From the NCBI RefSeq assembly GCF_001425265.1, contig NZ_LMEC01000001.1:826036-890035 (forward strand): a DNA stretch of 64,000 nucleotides. Direction: 5' to 3'. The notes under the pieces are model-generated. The model ran no database searches and was not told the DNA's origin. It saw only the letters and a list, made by a program, of their open reading frames with translations. The position numbers were made by a program, and so were the translations under genes. Origin of the DNA: Massilia sp. Root418 (lineage in GTDB: Bacteria; Pseudomonadota; Gammaproteobacteria; Burkholderiales; Burkholderiaceae_D). Below, in pieces: positions 17,410 through 26,188 of the stretch (the stretch's first letter is position 1; each line of letters starts with the position of its first letter).

Positions 17410-17931
17410 ATGACATCCGCTGAAACAACTGCCACAGCCAGCGCCCTGGCCAGCCGGCTCGACAGGCTGGAGAGTGCCCAGGCCGTCCGCACCGTCCTGG
17501 CCCGCTACATGCTGCTGTGCGACCAGCCCTGCGCCGACCGGAATTTTCCGCAGCTGCCCGACCTGTTTGCAGACGGTGCAGTGTGGGAGGGCGTGGGCCG
17601 GCACTACGAGGGCTCCTTCGGGCGCCACCAGGGGCGCGCGGCCATCGTCGCCTTCGTCGCCAGCTATCTGGCGCCGTCGCCCCACTTCGCGCGCAATCTG
17701 CATTTCCTCACATCCGACCAGGTGAGCGTGGCCGACGATGGCGCCACGGCGCGCGGGCAATGGCTGATGCTGCAGCTGTCCACGTACGGCGGCGGCGGAT
17801 CGGAAGCGATCACGGCGCGGCTGGACGTGGACTTCCAGCGCGCCGGCGACGGCAGCTGGCGCATCGCGCATTTCCGCACGGAGCGGCTCGAATGCATGCC
17901 GTGGGGCGTGGGCAAAGAGGCCTCCGCATGA
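17410..17931 (+). CDS. SnoaL-like/NTF2-family protein (IacI-like)
   Basis: 173 residues. A single cone-shaped NTF2/SnoaL-type domain, with LARYMLLCDQPCADRNF at the start and WRIAHFRTERLECMPWG at the end. Members include small hydroxylase- or hydratase-like enzymes and Rieske beta subunits. The gene overlaps the amidase start by four bases (ATGA). A SnoaL protein paired with an amidase and Rieske subunits is the pattern of iacI-iacH-iacC-iacD in indole-3-acetate clusters. The exact reaction is not settled in the family. Confidence 0.8.
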   Translation: MTSAETTATASALASRLDRLESAQAVRTVLARYMLLCDQPCADRNFPQLPDLFADGAVWEGVGRHYEGSFGRHQGRAAIVAFVASYLAPSPHFARNLHFLTSDQVSVADDGATARGQWLMLQLSTYGGGGSEAITARLDVDFQRAGDGSWRIAHFRTERLECMPWGVGKEASA

Positions 17932-19085
17932 GCGCCTGGGTAGAACGGCTCGATCGCGGCGCGGGTGGCCCGACGATCGCCATCAAGGACTGCATCGACA
18001 TCGCCGGCGTGCCCACGCGCGCCGGCTGCGCCGCGCTCGCCGATGCGCCGCCGGCCGAACGCGATGCGGACGTGGTAACCGCGCTGCTGCAGGCGGGCTG
18101 GCATATTACGGGCAAGACCGCCATGCATGAACTGGCGTACGGCATGAGCGGCATCAACGCCTGGGGCGGCACGCCGCTCAATCCGCAGGATCCGCTGCGC
18201 ATTCCCGGCGGCTCGTCGAGCGGTTCGGCCGCCGTGGTCGGCAATGGCGAGGCCGACGCCGCGCTGGGCAGCGATACCGGCGGCTCGATCCGGCTGCCGG
18301 CGGCCTGCTGCGGCGTGATCGGCCTGAAGCCGACCTTCGGCCGGGTCAGCAGGCGCGGCGCCTGGCCACGCACCAGCAGCCTCGATTGCGTCGGGCCGTT
18401 CGCGCGCGACGTGCCGATCCTGATTCGTGCCATGGCCGCCATCGCCGGAGGCTTCGATACCGCAGCCGCCACGGCGTCCATGGCCGGTGCGCGGGTCGGC
18501 CTGGTCGCCACCGCGAGCGACGACGCCGTGCAGGCGGCGCTGGCGGCGGCGCTGCAGGCGAGCGGCTGGTCCGCGCTGCCACGTGCGCTGCCCGGCATGC
18601 AAGCGGCCTTCGACGCCGCGATTGCCGTCATCAACAAGGAAACCTGGGATGCATTCGGCAGCCTGGCCGGCGACAGCCGGCTCGGCGCGGACGTCGCGCA
18701 GCGCCTGGCCGCAGCCGGCGCGACGACGCAGCGCGAACTTGTTCACGCGGAACAGGTGCGCGAACGCTTCGCCGCCGAAGTCGAGCGGGCACTGGACGGT
18801 GTGGACGCCCTGCTGCTGCCGACCCTGCCCGCGCTGCCGCCCACGCTGGCCGAGGTGGCCGCCGGCAAGCCGGTGGTCGCATTGAGCGCACTGATCCGGC
18901 CTTTCAATCTCAGCGGACATCCCGCGCTGAGCTACCCGATACCCGTACCCGCCGCAGCCGCGGCCGTCCCGGCGAGCAGCCTGGTCAAGGCGGGACTGCA
19001 ACTCGTCGGCCGGCACGGCGACGACGAGCGCCTCTGCGCCCTGGCGCTGCACCTGGAACACGCGCTGTGCGCATCGGACCGATAA
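17928..19085 (+). CDS. Amidase-signature hydrolase (IacH-like)
   Basis: 385 residues. Amidase-signature enzymes hydrolyse C-N bonds using a Ser-cisSer-Lys triad. Here Lys20 (IAIKD), the GGSSSGSAA Ser pair near residues 96-97 and Ser120 (GSDTGGSIRLPA) are all present, so it should be active. It starts in the stop of the SnoaL gene and is followed 22 bases later by the Rieske large subunit. In iac clusters an amidase of this kind is thought to act on an indole-ring-derived amide. Auxin-amide or other aryl-amide hydrolysis is an alternative. Confidence 0.87.
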   Translation: MSAWVERLDRGAGGPTIAIKDCIDIAGVPTRAGCAALADAPPAERDADVVTALLQAGWHITGKTAMHELAYGMSGINAWGGTPLNPQDPLRIPGGSSSGSAAVVGNGEADAALGSDTGGSIRLPAACCGVIGLKPTFGRVSRRGAWPRTSSLDCVGPFARDVPILIRAMAAIAGGFDTAAATASMAGARVGLVATASDDAVQAALAAALQASGWSALPRALPGMQAAFDAAIAVINKETWDAFGSLAGDSRLGADVAQRLAAAGATTQRELVHAEQVRERFAAEVERALDGVDALLLPTLPALPPTLAEVAAGKPVVALSALIRPFNLSGHPALSYPIPVPAAAAAVPASSLVKAGLQLVGRHGDDERLCALALHLEHALCASDR

Positions 19086-19107
19086 CTTCTTCCAACTGGA
19101 GCATCAC

Positions 19108-20397
19108 ATGAACGCCCCCTTACGCTTTTATCCGCGCACTGCGGATTCCCCCTACGGCAGCCTGGTGCAGGATGGCGCCGTCGACCCTGCCTTGTACACC
19201 GACGCGAAGATCTTCGACGCTGAAATGGAACGGATCTTTGCCCGCACCTGGGTGTGGGTGGCCCACGTCAGCGAACTGCCCAAACCCGGCGACTTCCGCG
19301 CCACCTTCGTGGGCCGCAACCCGGTGATTGTCGTGCGCGACCGCCAGGACACCATCCATGTCCTGGAGAACCGCTGCCGGCACCGCGGCGCCACGGTCTG
19401 CGAAAAGACCAGGGGCAACGCCACGGGCTTCACCTGCCCTTACCACAGCTGGTCGTACGGGCTGGATGGCAAGCTGCGCGGCCTGCCCTACTCGGACGGC
19501 TACGAAGACGTGATCGACAAGGCCGACCTGCCGCTCCGGAGTCTGCGCGTAGGCGTGTACGCCGGCATGATCTTCGCCAGCTACAACCAGGACATCGAGC
19601 CGCTCGAGGACTTTCTCGGCAACGCGCGCCACTGGATCGACCTGTTCATGAAACAGGGCGCCGGCTTCCCCGTCAGGACGCAGGGCGAACACAAGTTCAC
19701 GTTCAAGGGCAACTGGAAAATCCAGCTCGAGAACACCACCGACGGCTACCATTTCCCGGTAGTACATAAAACGTTCCTGCAATCGGTCGATGCCGAAACG
19801 TCGGAGATGCTGTCCTTCATGACGGACGAGGAAGCGATCACCCGTTCCCTGGGCAACGGCCACAGCGTGATGGTGATGGTGCCGGAACACGTGGACCTGG
19901 ATGTCGACGACGGCACCGAACAGCTGCAGGAGCGCTTCCAGCATGTGATCGAGGCATTGTCGAAAGACTATCCGGCCGAACAGGTGCGCCGCATCGTCCG
20001 CTCGCTGCACGGCGCCGGCTTCAACCTGAACCTGTTCCCCAACGTGGCAATGTCGATGTCGTTCTTCCGCGTGCTGCGCCCGGTCGCGGTCGACGAGACC
20101 GAGATCCGCCACATCGCGCTGGGCATGGACGGCGGCCCCGAGATTGCCAACCGCGAGCGCTTGCGCATCCATGAACACTTCCAGGGACCGTTCGGCTTCG
20201 GCAGCCCCGACGACGCGGAAGCGTGGGAACGGGTGCAAAGCGGCGCGCGCGCCGGACGGGATGTCCCCATTCTGGTCAATCGCGGCCTGAACCGTGAGTG
20301 GACGGACAGCAACGGCGACAAGGTGTCGCATTCGACAGATGAAACCGGCATGCGTGAAGCCTATGCCATGTGGAAAAGGATGATGAGCAATGACTGA
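19108..20397 (+). CDS. Rieske ring-hydroxylating oxygenase, large subunit (IacC-like)
   Basis: 429 residues. Catalytic subunit that hydroxylates an aromatic ring using O2 and electrons from the reductase at 13090. Rieske 2Fe-2S ligands are Cys90, His92, Cys110 and His113 (CRHRG and CPYHSW). Mononuclear iron ligands are His215 and His220 (DGYHFPVVH) with bridging Asp212, plus an acidic residue in SPDDAEAWE. Because catABCD are next door, the product is probably catechol. An IacC-type role in indole-acetate breakdown fits best. Anthranilate dioxygenase (AntA) or benzoate-type enzymes are alternatives that sequence alone cannot exclude. Confidence 0.9.
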   Translation: MNAPLRFYPRTADSPYGSLVQDGAVDPALYTDAKIFDAEMERIFARTWVWVAHVSELPKPGDFRATFVGRNPVIVVRDRQDTIHVLENRCRHRGATVCEKTRGNATGFTCPYHSWSYGLDGKLRGLPYSDGYEDVIDKADLPLRSLRVGVYAGMIFASYNQDIEPLEDFLGNARHWIDLFMKQGAGFPVRTQGEHKFTFKGNWKIQLENTTDGYHFPVVHKTFLQSVDAETSEMLSFMTDEEAITRSLGNGHSVMVMVPEHVDLDVDDGTEQLQERFQHVIEALSKDYPAEQVRRIVRSLHGAGFNLNLFPNVAMSMSFFRVLRPVAVDETEIRHIALGMDGGPEIANRERLRIHEHFQGPFGFGSPDDAEAWERVQSGARAGRDVPILVNRGLNREWTDSNGDKVSHSTDETGMREAYAMWKRMMSND

Positions 20398-20893
20398 ATC
20401 GACACTCCCCGTCGCCGACCTGACAACGCCGCTGGGCCGCGCGATCGCGTTCATCTGGCGCGAAGCCGAGCTGCTGGATAACAAGGACTACGACGCCTGG
20501 GGCGCCCTGTGGGCCGAGGACGGCCGCTACGTGGTGCCGATCGATCCCGACACGGACGACTTCGAGAGCCAGCTGAACTACGCCTACGACGATGCCCGCA
20601 TGCGCCGGCTGCGCATCGAGCGCTTCACGTCCGGCTATTCGATGTCGGCCGCCGACTCGGCCAGGACGGTCAGGACGGTGTCGCGCTTTTCGCTGGTGGG
20701 GATCGACAACGACATCGTCGAAGTGCGGTCGGCCCAGTTGCTGGCGGCGCACAAGCGCGGCGCGACCACGCTGTTCGCGGCGAACCTGACGCACCGGGTG
20801 CGCCTGCTGCCAGACGGCGCCCTGCTGGACCGGAAAGTGGTCCGGCTGATCAATTCACAGGAGGCGCTGAACGCGCTGGGTTTCCTGCTGTAG
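20390..20893 (+). CDS. Rieske oxygenase small subunit (IacD-like)
   Basis: 167 residues with the NTF2-like fold of ring-hydroxylating oxygenase beta subunits (FIWREAELLDNKDYDAWGAL near the start). It has a structural role in the alpha3-beta3 hexamer. The start overlaps the large-subunit stop by eight bases, so the two are made together. Family length is normal. Confidence 0.9.
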   Translation: MTESTLPVADLTTPLGRAIAFIWREAELLDNKDYDAWGALWAEDGRYVVPIDPDTDDFESQLNYAYDDARMRRLRIERFTSGYSMSAADSARTVRTVSRFSLVGIDNDIVEVRSAQLLAAHKRGATTLFAANLTHRVRLLPDGALLDRKVVRLINSQEALNALGFLL

Positions 20894-20987
20894 TACCCGC
20901 CCGGGCAGCCCTCGCAAGGGCCGCCCGTTGTTCCAACAAGGCCCTGCACCTGGACCTCTCATCACTATAACAATCGAAGGGTTAGAA

Positions 20988-22646
20988 ATGAGCATGAGCA
21001 CGAGCACGAGCAGAACAATGAAACGGCACTGCGCTGGTATCGGATCCACGTTGAGGCGCTGGCCCATGTCGCTGTGGCTGGCCGGGTCAACCGCGCTGAT
21101 GGCCGGCTGCGGCAGCCCGGCCGGCGACCGCACGCTCGTGACCGTTGAAAGCGGTGTCGTCCAGGGCGCGGAGGCTGATGGCGTACTGTCGTTCAAGGGC
21201 ATTCCCTACGCGGCGGCACCGGTGGGCAACCTGCGCTGGCGCGCCACCCAGCCGGCCACGGCCTGGACCGGGACCCGTCCGGCCACCAGCTTCGGCCGCG
21301 ACTGCATGCAGCAGGTCTATCCGGGAGATGCCCTGATGATCGCGACCACGCCATCTGAAGATTGCCTGTTCGTGAACGTGTGGCGCCCCACCAGCGAGGT
21401 GCCCGCGCGCGACAAGCTGCCCGTGCTGGTCTACATCCACGGTGGCGCCTATACGACCGGCGGCAGCTCGTCGCCTGTGGTTGACGGCAAGCAGTTCGCC
21501 AAGGAAGGCGTGATGCTGGTGACCTTCAATTACCGGCTGGGCCGCTTCGGCTTTTTCGCCCACCCGGCCCTGACCGCCGAGCAGCCGAATGAACTGCAGG
21601 GCAACTACGCCTACATGGATCAGGTCGCTGCGCTGAAATGGATACAACGCAATATTGCCGCCTTTGGCGGCGATCCGGCCAATGTCACCGTGTCCGGAGA
21701 GTCGGCCGGCGGCGAGTCGGTGCACTCGCTGCTGACAACTCCGCTGGCCAAAGGACTGTTCCGCAAAGCGATCGTCCAATCGGGCAATGGCCGCGAGAAC
21801 CAGGTGTACCGGCTGTACCTGCACCGCGACCCCAAGGGCATCGGCGCCTCCGGCGAAGAAATCGGGGTAACGTTTGCAAAGACCATGGGAATTAACGATA
21901 CCGGCGCCGCCGGCCTGGCCGCGTTGCGCGCGCTGTCCGCAGACCAGGTCCAGGCCAACCTCTACCTCGGCTACAACTACGCCGGCGGCCCCATGATCGA
22001 GGGCAGGATGGTGGTCGACGAACCCGGCGTGCTGTATGCCAGGGGACAGTTCAACCCCGCTGCGATCCTAATCGGCAGCAACGACCTGGATCTCGGCTTT
22101 CCCGCACCGGCCGCGACCAAGGATGAAGCGTACGCGGTCTTCGGCGCGCAAAACCTGCAGGCCGCACGGGCCGCTTTCGATCCTCTGGGTACGGCAAGCG
22201 TCGATGCGGTGCGGGGCCAGATCGCGCGCGTGCAGCTGATGGACGAGCCTGCGCGTTTCGTGGCACGGACCTTCGCTGCCCAGGGACTGCCAGCCTACGT
22301 CTATCGCTTCTCCTACGTGGCGCAGTCGATCCGCGACAAGGTGCCGGGCGCGGTGCATGCGGCCGAAATGCCGTACGTGTTCGGCACCCTGCCGGTCACG
22401 TACGGCGCCGCCGTGACCAGCCAGGACACGACGCTGTCAAGGCTGACCACGAGCTACTGGGCGCAGTTTGTCAAGTCGGGCAATCCAAACGGCGCCGGGC
22501 TCGCCGGCTGGCCAGCCTATGCGGGCGAAAAGAACGGCCTGATGGAGTTCACTGCAGCCGGCACCGCCAAGCCGTTTGAAGCCGATCCGCTGAAAGCCCA
22601 GCTTGATCTCGTACAGGCGGTCAGCGACCGGAAAGCCGCGCAATAG
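20988..22646 (+). CDS. Secreted type-B carboxylesterase, predicted lipoprotein
   Basis: 552 residues. The N-terminus has a signal with lipobox LMAGC, so it should be attached to a membrane outside the cytoplasm. The body is a type-B carboxylesterase: nucleophile elbow GESAGG, oxyanion GGAYTTGG, and VHAAEMPYVFG holding the likely catalytic His. AAGG lies eight bases ahead of the chosen ATG. It follows the Rieske subunits by about 95 bases on the same strand. Such an enzyme could free an aromatic acid from esters outside the cell before uptake, for example conjugated auxin. That is inference; typical iac clusters are not known to include it. Confidence 0.88.
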   Translation: MSMSTSTSRTMKRHCAGIGSTLRRWPMSLWLAGSTALMAGCGSPAGDRTLVTVESGVVQGAEADGVLSFKGIPYAAAPVGNLRWRATQPATAWTGTRPATSFGRDCMQQVYPGDALMIATTPSEDCLFVNVWRPTSEVPARDKLPVLVYIHGGAYTTGGSSSPVVDGKQFAKEGVMLVTFNYRLGRFGFFAHPALTAEQPNELQGNYAYMDQVAALKWIQRNIAAFGGDPANVTVSGESAGGESVHSLLTTPLAKGLFRKAIVQSGNGRENQVYRLYLHRDPKGIGASGEEIGVTFAKTMGINDTGAAGLAALRALSADQVQANLYLGYNYAGGPMIEGRMVVDEPGVLYARGQFNPAAILIGSNDLDLGFPAPAATKDEAYAVFGAQNLQAARAAFDPLGTASVDAVRGQIARVQLMDEPARFVARTFAAQGLPAYVYRFSYVAQSIRDKVPGAVHAAEMPYVFGTLPVTYGAAVTSQDTTLSRLTTSYWAQFVKSGNPNGAGLAGWPAYAGEKNGLMEFTAAGTAKPFEADPLKAQLDLVQAVSDRKAAQ

Positions 22647-22727
22647 CGCGGTGCCCTGCAAAAGACCCGCGCAAGTTGGCGCGCGGGCTCCCCGTACGCA
22701 GAGTGCGGCGCGCCGAGGGCAAAGAAA

Positions 22728-23660
22728 TCAGCGCGAACCCCCTGCGCAGAACATCTCCGCAATCGTCGCTCGCAGCCATGCTATGCCTGCATCCGCCGCG
22801 AACCGCTGGTGCACGTGCAGCTTGACTTCGATCGGCGGCAGGTCGAACGGGAGCGCGAGCAATCGATAGGCGCGTCCCCGGTTGAAGCGCTCCGCTATGC
22901 TGCGAGGGAACATCAAGGCCAGATCGGTGCTGCGCACAGTCTCCGGCGCGGCAATGAAATGCGGTAGCTTGAGCACCACACTGCGTTCGATATTCAACTG
23001 GCCCAGCCATTTCTCGGTCAGGCCATGGCCGGTCGCGCCACTGTCGGTTACCACGTACCGCAAGCGCCCCAGCGCCTCGCGGGTCAACGCGCGCTTGCCG
23101 AGCGGATGCCCCGCACGCAGCATGCACACATACTCATCATGGAACAAAGTCTGCGACTGACAGTCGCCGGACAGGCCTGGGACATAGCCCAGCGCTAGGT
23201 CGATCTCGCCCGAACGCATCCCGCTTTCGACGTTTGCCAAAGGGATCGGCACGATCTCGATCGCGATGCCCGGCGCGTTTTCCTGGAACGCAGACAGCAG
23301 CGGCGGCAGGAAGTAGAAAGCGGACATGTCCGACATCGAAATGCGGAACCGCCGGGTCGACGTCGCGGCGTCGAAGCCGGCATGGCGCTGCATCGCCCCA
23401 TACAGCATATCGAGCGCACGGTCGATCGGACCATGCAGGCGCATGGCCGCTTCCGTCGGCTGCATGCCCTCCGCGGTGCGCACGAAGAGCGGGTCGCCGA
23501 AGGCATCGCGCAAACGCCGCAAGCCGTGGCTGACAGCCGGCTGGGACAACGCAAGACGGTCCGCAGCGAGCGTCAGGCTGTGCGTCTCCCACACCGCCAG
23601 AAAAACCCGCATCAGGTTCAGGTCCACGGTACCAGTATTCATTTTCTGCATAGTGCCCAT
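22728..23660 (-). CDS. LysR-family regulator, NahR/PcpR-like (copy 2)
   Basis: 310 residues. The helix-turn-helix contains SLTLAADRLALSQPAVSHGL and then GDPLFVRTAEGMQPTEAA, close to the regulator at 12040. The remainder is the LysR effector-binding domain. It is divergent from the V4R-monooxygenase operon, from which 142 bases separate it. Two related regulators flanking one pathway may respond to different intermediates, or one may be a recent duplicate. Confidence 0.9.
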   Translation of the reverse strand: MGTMQKMNTGTVDLNLMRVFLAVWETHSLTLAADRLALSQPAVSHGLRRLRDAFGDPLFVRTAEGMQPTEAAMRLHGPIDRALDMLYGAMQRHAGFDAATSTRRFRISMSDMSAFYFLPPLLSAFQENAPGIAIEIVPIPLANVESGMRSGEIDLALGYVPGLSGDCQSQTLFHDEYVCMLRAGHPLGKRALTREALGRLRYVVTDSGATGHGLTEKWLGQLNIERSVVLKLPHFIAAPETVRSTDLALMFPRSIAERFNRGRAYRLLALPFDLPPIEVKLHVHQRFAADAGIAWLRATIAEMFCAGGSR

Positions 23661-23775
23661 TCCCGATCTTCAGTTGACGATAAATTACCGGAACGCCTAT
23701 CGTTCCTTATCGAGTCACCGTCCTGTCACAAAAAACGGGCCGGCTATCGGACTGCCTGACCCGCAGACAAACCAG

Positions 23776-23786
23776 ATAATTTTAAT
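23776..23786. promoter_or_regulatory. Shared motif copy D, weaker (ATAATTTTAAT)
   Basis: The minus strand reads ATTAAAATTAT, matching nine of eleven positions of copy A. It lies only 16 bases ahead of the V4R gene start, closer than the other copies, so a regulatory role is less certain. Confidence 0.3.
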
Positions 23787-23802
23787 CGACCGGGAGCACA
23801 AC

Positions 23803-24315
23803 ATGAGCGCATTTTGGGACCGCATCCGCATTGGCGATCCAGCCGGCAGCATCTTCGATGGCGATCGCCGCTACCTGATGATGCGCACCGACGTCCTGAT
23901 GGGCATGGTGCAGGAAATGCCAGCCGCGCTGCGCGCCCAAGCCCTCGATGCGCTGGCAGCATCGGCGTACCGGCACGGTGGCCAGAGCGTGCGTGCCTAC
24001 CGCGAGGCCGGCAGCCTTGACGGCCTCGCGCCTACGGTGATCGAAGGCGCCGCCGCATTCGGCTGGGGCACCTGGCACTTCACCGCAGGCCGGCTGCAGG
24101 CAGAACTCGAAGTCGAGAACAGCCCGTTTGCGGCCGGATACGGCCCGTCCGAGATACCCGTTTGCGCACCGATACGCGGCATCTTCCACAGCCTTGCACA
24201 GACTGTGCTGGGCAGCGACGTGGAGGTGGCCGAAACACACTGCGCCGCGCAGCACGGCGGCCGCTGCCGCTTCGTTGCACGGCGTACCGATCACATCAAC
24301 GCGCCGCTTTCCTGA
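23803..24315 (+). CDS. V4R (4-vinyl reductase) domain protein
   Basis: 170 residues made almost wholly of one V4R domain, with a C-terminal pair HCAAQHGGRCRF that may bind metal. V4R domains bind small hydrocarbon or aromatic ligands in XylR/DmpR-type regulators and also occur alone. No DNA-binding domain is present. The start at 23803 has GGGAG seven bases upstream. It precedes the monooxygenase gene by 58 bases in the same operon. A ligand-binding or carrier role for the pathway substrate is an inference. Confidence 0.78.
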   Translation: MSAFWDRIRIGDPAGSIFDGDRRYLMMRTDVLMGMVQEMPAALRAQALDALAASAYRHGGQSVRAYREAGSLDGLAPTVIEGAAAFGWGTWHFTAGRLQAELEVENSPFAAGYGPSEIPVCAPIRGIFHSLAQTVLGSDVEVAETHCAAQHGGRCRFVARRTDHINAPLS

Positions 24316-24373
24316 CCCCTACCCGGCGCAGCCTTTCAATCCACGAAAACCGCAGAACGACGAAGGAGACATC

Positions 24374-25558
24374 ATGTCCGCATCCACCCTGTACCATCCC
24401 GCCACACCCACCCCACCGGTCCCCTTAGTGCAGCCTATGTCCGGCGCGGCGCCGGCGGCGCTTGACAAGGTATTGCTCGAAGTGGCCCAGCGCCGGGAAG
24501 AATTCACCGCGCTCGGCCATGTGCCGCGCGAGGTGGTCGACAGCTTCAAGCAAGCCGGCATCTACCGCGCCGGCACGCCGCGCTGCTTCGGCGGCGACGC
24601 CATGCCGCCGGCACAGTTCCTGCGCATCGTCGAGCGCATCGCGGCCGTTGACGGCTCGGCCGCCTGGGTCGCCAGCTTCGGTTCGGCAAACACCTACCTG
24701 GCCGCGCTTCCGAAGGCAACCCAGGCGTTGATCTATGCGAGCGGCCCGGACCAGGTGTTCGCCGGCGCACTGTATCCGCCGCAGCCGGCGGTGCGCATGC
24801 CCGACGGCTGGCAAGTCACCGGCCAGTGGAAGTTCGCCAGCGGCTGCATGGGCGCCAGCTGGCTTGGCGTGGGCATCGGCGGCGGCCCCGGCGCCAAACC
24901 GCTGGCCGCGATCCTGCCGGCGGAGCGGGTCGAAATCGTCGAGAACTGGGATGTGGTGGGGCTGGAAGGCACCGGCAGCCACGACCTGCGCGTCAGCGGC
25001 CAGTTCGTGGCGGACGACTGGACGTTCCAGCGCGGCAGCGGCGCCGTCATCGATGAACCGCTGTACCGCTATCCCGCCACCTGTTACCAGGCGCAGGTCC
25101 ACGCGGCAGTCAATATCGGCCTGGCGCGCGCGGCGCTGGCAATCGTCAACGATATGTCGGCCGGCAAAGTCACCACCACCGGCGCGCCGCGCATGGCCGA
25201 CCGGGCCTACTTCCGTATTGAACTGGCCAGGGCGCAGGCGCAGTTCGACAGCGCGCGGGCGTACTTCTACGAATCCGCCGAGGCGGTCTACGACGCCATC
25301 GTCGCCGGCAATGACGCCTCGCCGGAGCAGGTGGCCACCTTGAAATTGAGTGCCACGCATGCCGCACAAACCGCCGCCGACGTGGTGCGGGACGCCTACC
25401 GCCTGGGCGGTATGGCTTCCATCTACAGCAAGCATCCCCTGCAGCGGATCGTGCGCGATTCGATGGTCGTGACACAGCACGCCTTCCTCAGCAGCGGCAA
25501 CTACGACGGCGCCGGCGCGGTACTGGTCGGTGTTCCACCCTTCCCCGGTTTCCTGTGA
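24374..25558 (+). CDS. Acyl-CoA-dehydrogenase-fold flavin monooxygenase (IacA-like)
   Basis: 394 residues. Group D two-component monooxygenase with the acyl-CoA dehydrogenase fold. It has IVERIAAVDGSAAWVASFGS near residue 80, a WKFASGCMGASW flavin-site region and a C-terminal helical domain (YRLGGMASIYSKHPLQRIVR). It needs reduced flavin, supplied by the reductase gene seven bases downstream. IacA, which makes the first attack on the indole ring of indole-3-acetate, and the indole oxygenases IifC/IndA are of this type. AAGGAG precedes the ATG. It is the key entry enzyme of the proposed pathway. Confidence 0.87.
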   Translation: MSASTLYHPATPTPPVPLVQPMSGAAPAALDKVLLEVAQRREEFTALGHVPREVVDSFKQAGIYRAGTPRCFGGDAMPPAQFLRIVERIAAVDGSAAWVASFGSANTYLAALPKATQALIYASGPDQVFAGALYPPQPAVRMPDGWQVTGQWKFASGCMGASWLGVGIGGGPGAKPLAAILPAERVEIVENWDVVGLEGTGSHDLRVSGQFVADDWTFQRGSGAVIDEPLYRYPATCYQAQVHAAVNIGLARAALAIVNDMSAGKVTTTGAPRMADRAYFRIELARAQAQFDSARAYFYESAEAVYDAIVAGNDASPEQVATLKLSATHAAQTAADVVRDAYRLGGMASIYSKHPLQRIVRDSMVVTQHAFLSSGNYDGAGAVLVGVPPFPGFL

Positions 25559-25565
25559 GGCAGCC

Positions 25566-26117
25566 ATGAACGCCGATACCGCACCAACTGCTGCGCACGA
25601 CGCCGGCCCCGAGGCGCTGCGCCTGCGCTTCCGCGAAGCGATGGCCAATCTGCCGGCGGCCGTCAATATCGTCACCACGGCCGGCCCGGCCGGCCGCTGC
25701 GGCATCACCGCCACGGCAGTCTGTTCGGTCAGCGACACGCCGCCCACGCTGCTGTTCTGCATCAACCGCAACAGCACCACGCTCTCGGCATTCGAGCAAA
25801 ACCGGCAGCTGTGCATCAACGTGCTGCCGGCCGAATGCGACGAACTGGCCAGGCACTTCGCGGGCATGAGCGGCCTGTCGATGGAAGAGCGGTTCCAGGC
25901 CGCGAACTGGATCGCCGGCGGCGCCGCCGTGCCACGGCTGGAACACGCTCTGGTCAGTCTCGCCGGCCGCGTGGTCGACGTGGCGCAGGTTGGCACGCAT
26001 GCGGTCATTTTCGCCCAGATCGACGACATCGCCATCCGCCAGCAGGCCGACGCGCTGGTGTATTTCGACCGCACTTTCCGCCGTGTTACGCGGCAAGCAG
26101 AAGCACAACCGGCGTGA
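25566..26117 (+). CDS. Flavin reductase (IacG-like)
   Basis: 183 residues, split-beta-barrel flavin reductase (GITATAVCSVSDTPPTLLFC, then FEQNRQLCINVLPAE). It uses NAD(P)H to reduce free FMN or FAD for the monooxygenase encoded just upstream, a standard two-component pair. The start at 25566 was chosen for GAGG five bases upstream and because it follows the monooxygenase stop by seven bases. Confidence 0.9.
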   Translation: MNADTAPTAAHDAGPEALRLRFREAMANLPAAVNIVTTAGPAGRCGITATAVCSVSDTPPTLLFCINRNSTTLSAFEQNRQLCINVLPAECDELARHFAGMSGLSMEERFQAANWIAGGAAVPRLEHALVSLAGRVVDVAQVGTHAVIFAQIDDIAIRQQADALVYFDRTFRRVTRQAEAQPA

Positions 26118-26188
26118 CGCCCCCGGCAGCACCGCGGCAATCGCCGGCATCATAACGATAAGATTCACTTACTTCAGGAGTCCGCACC

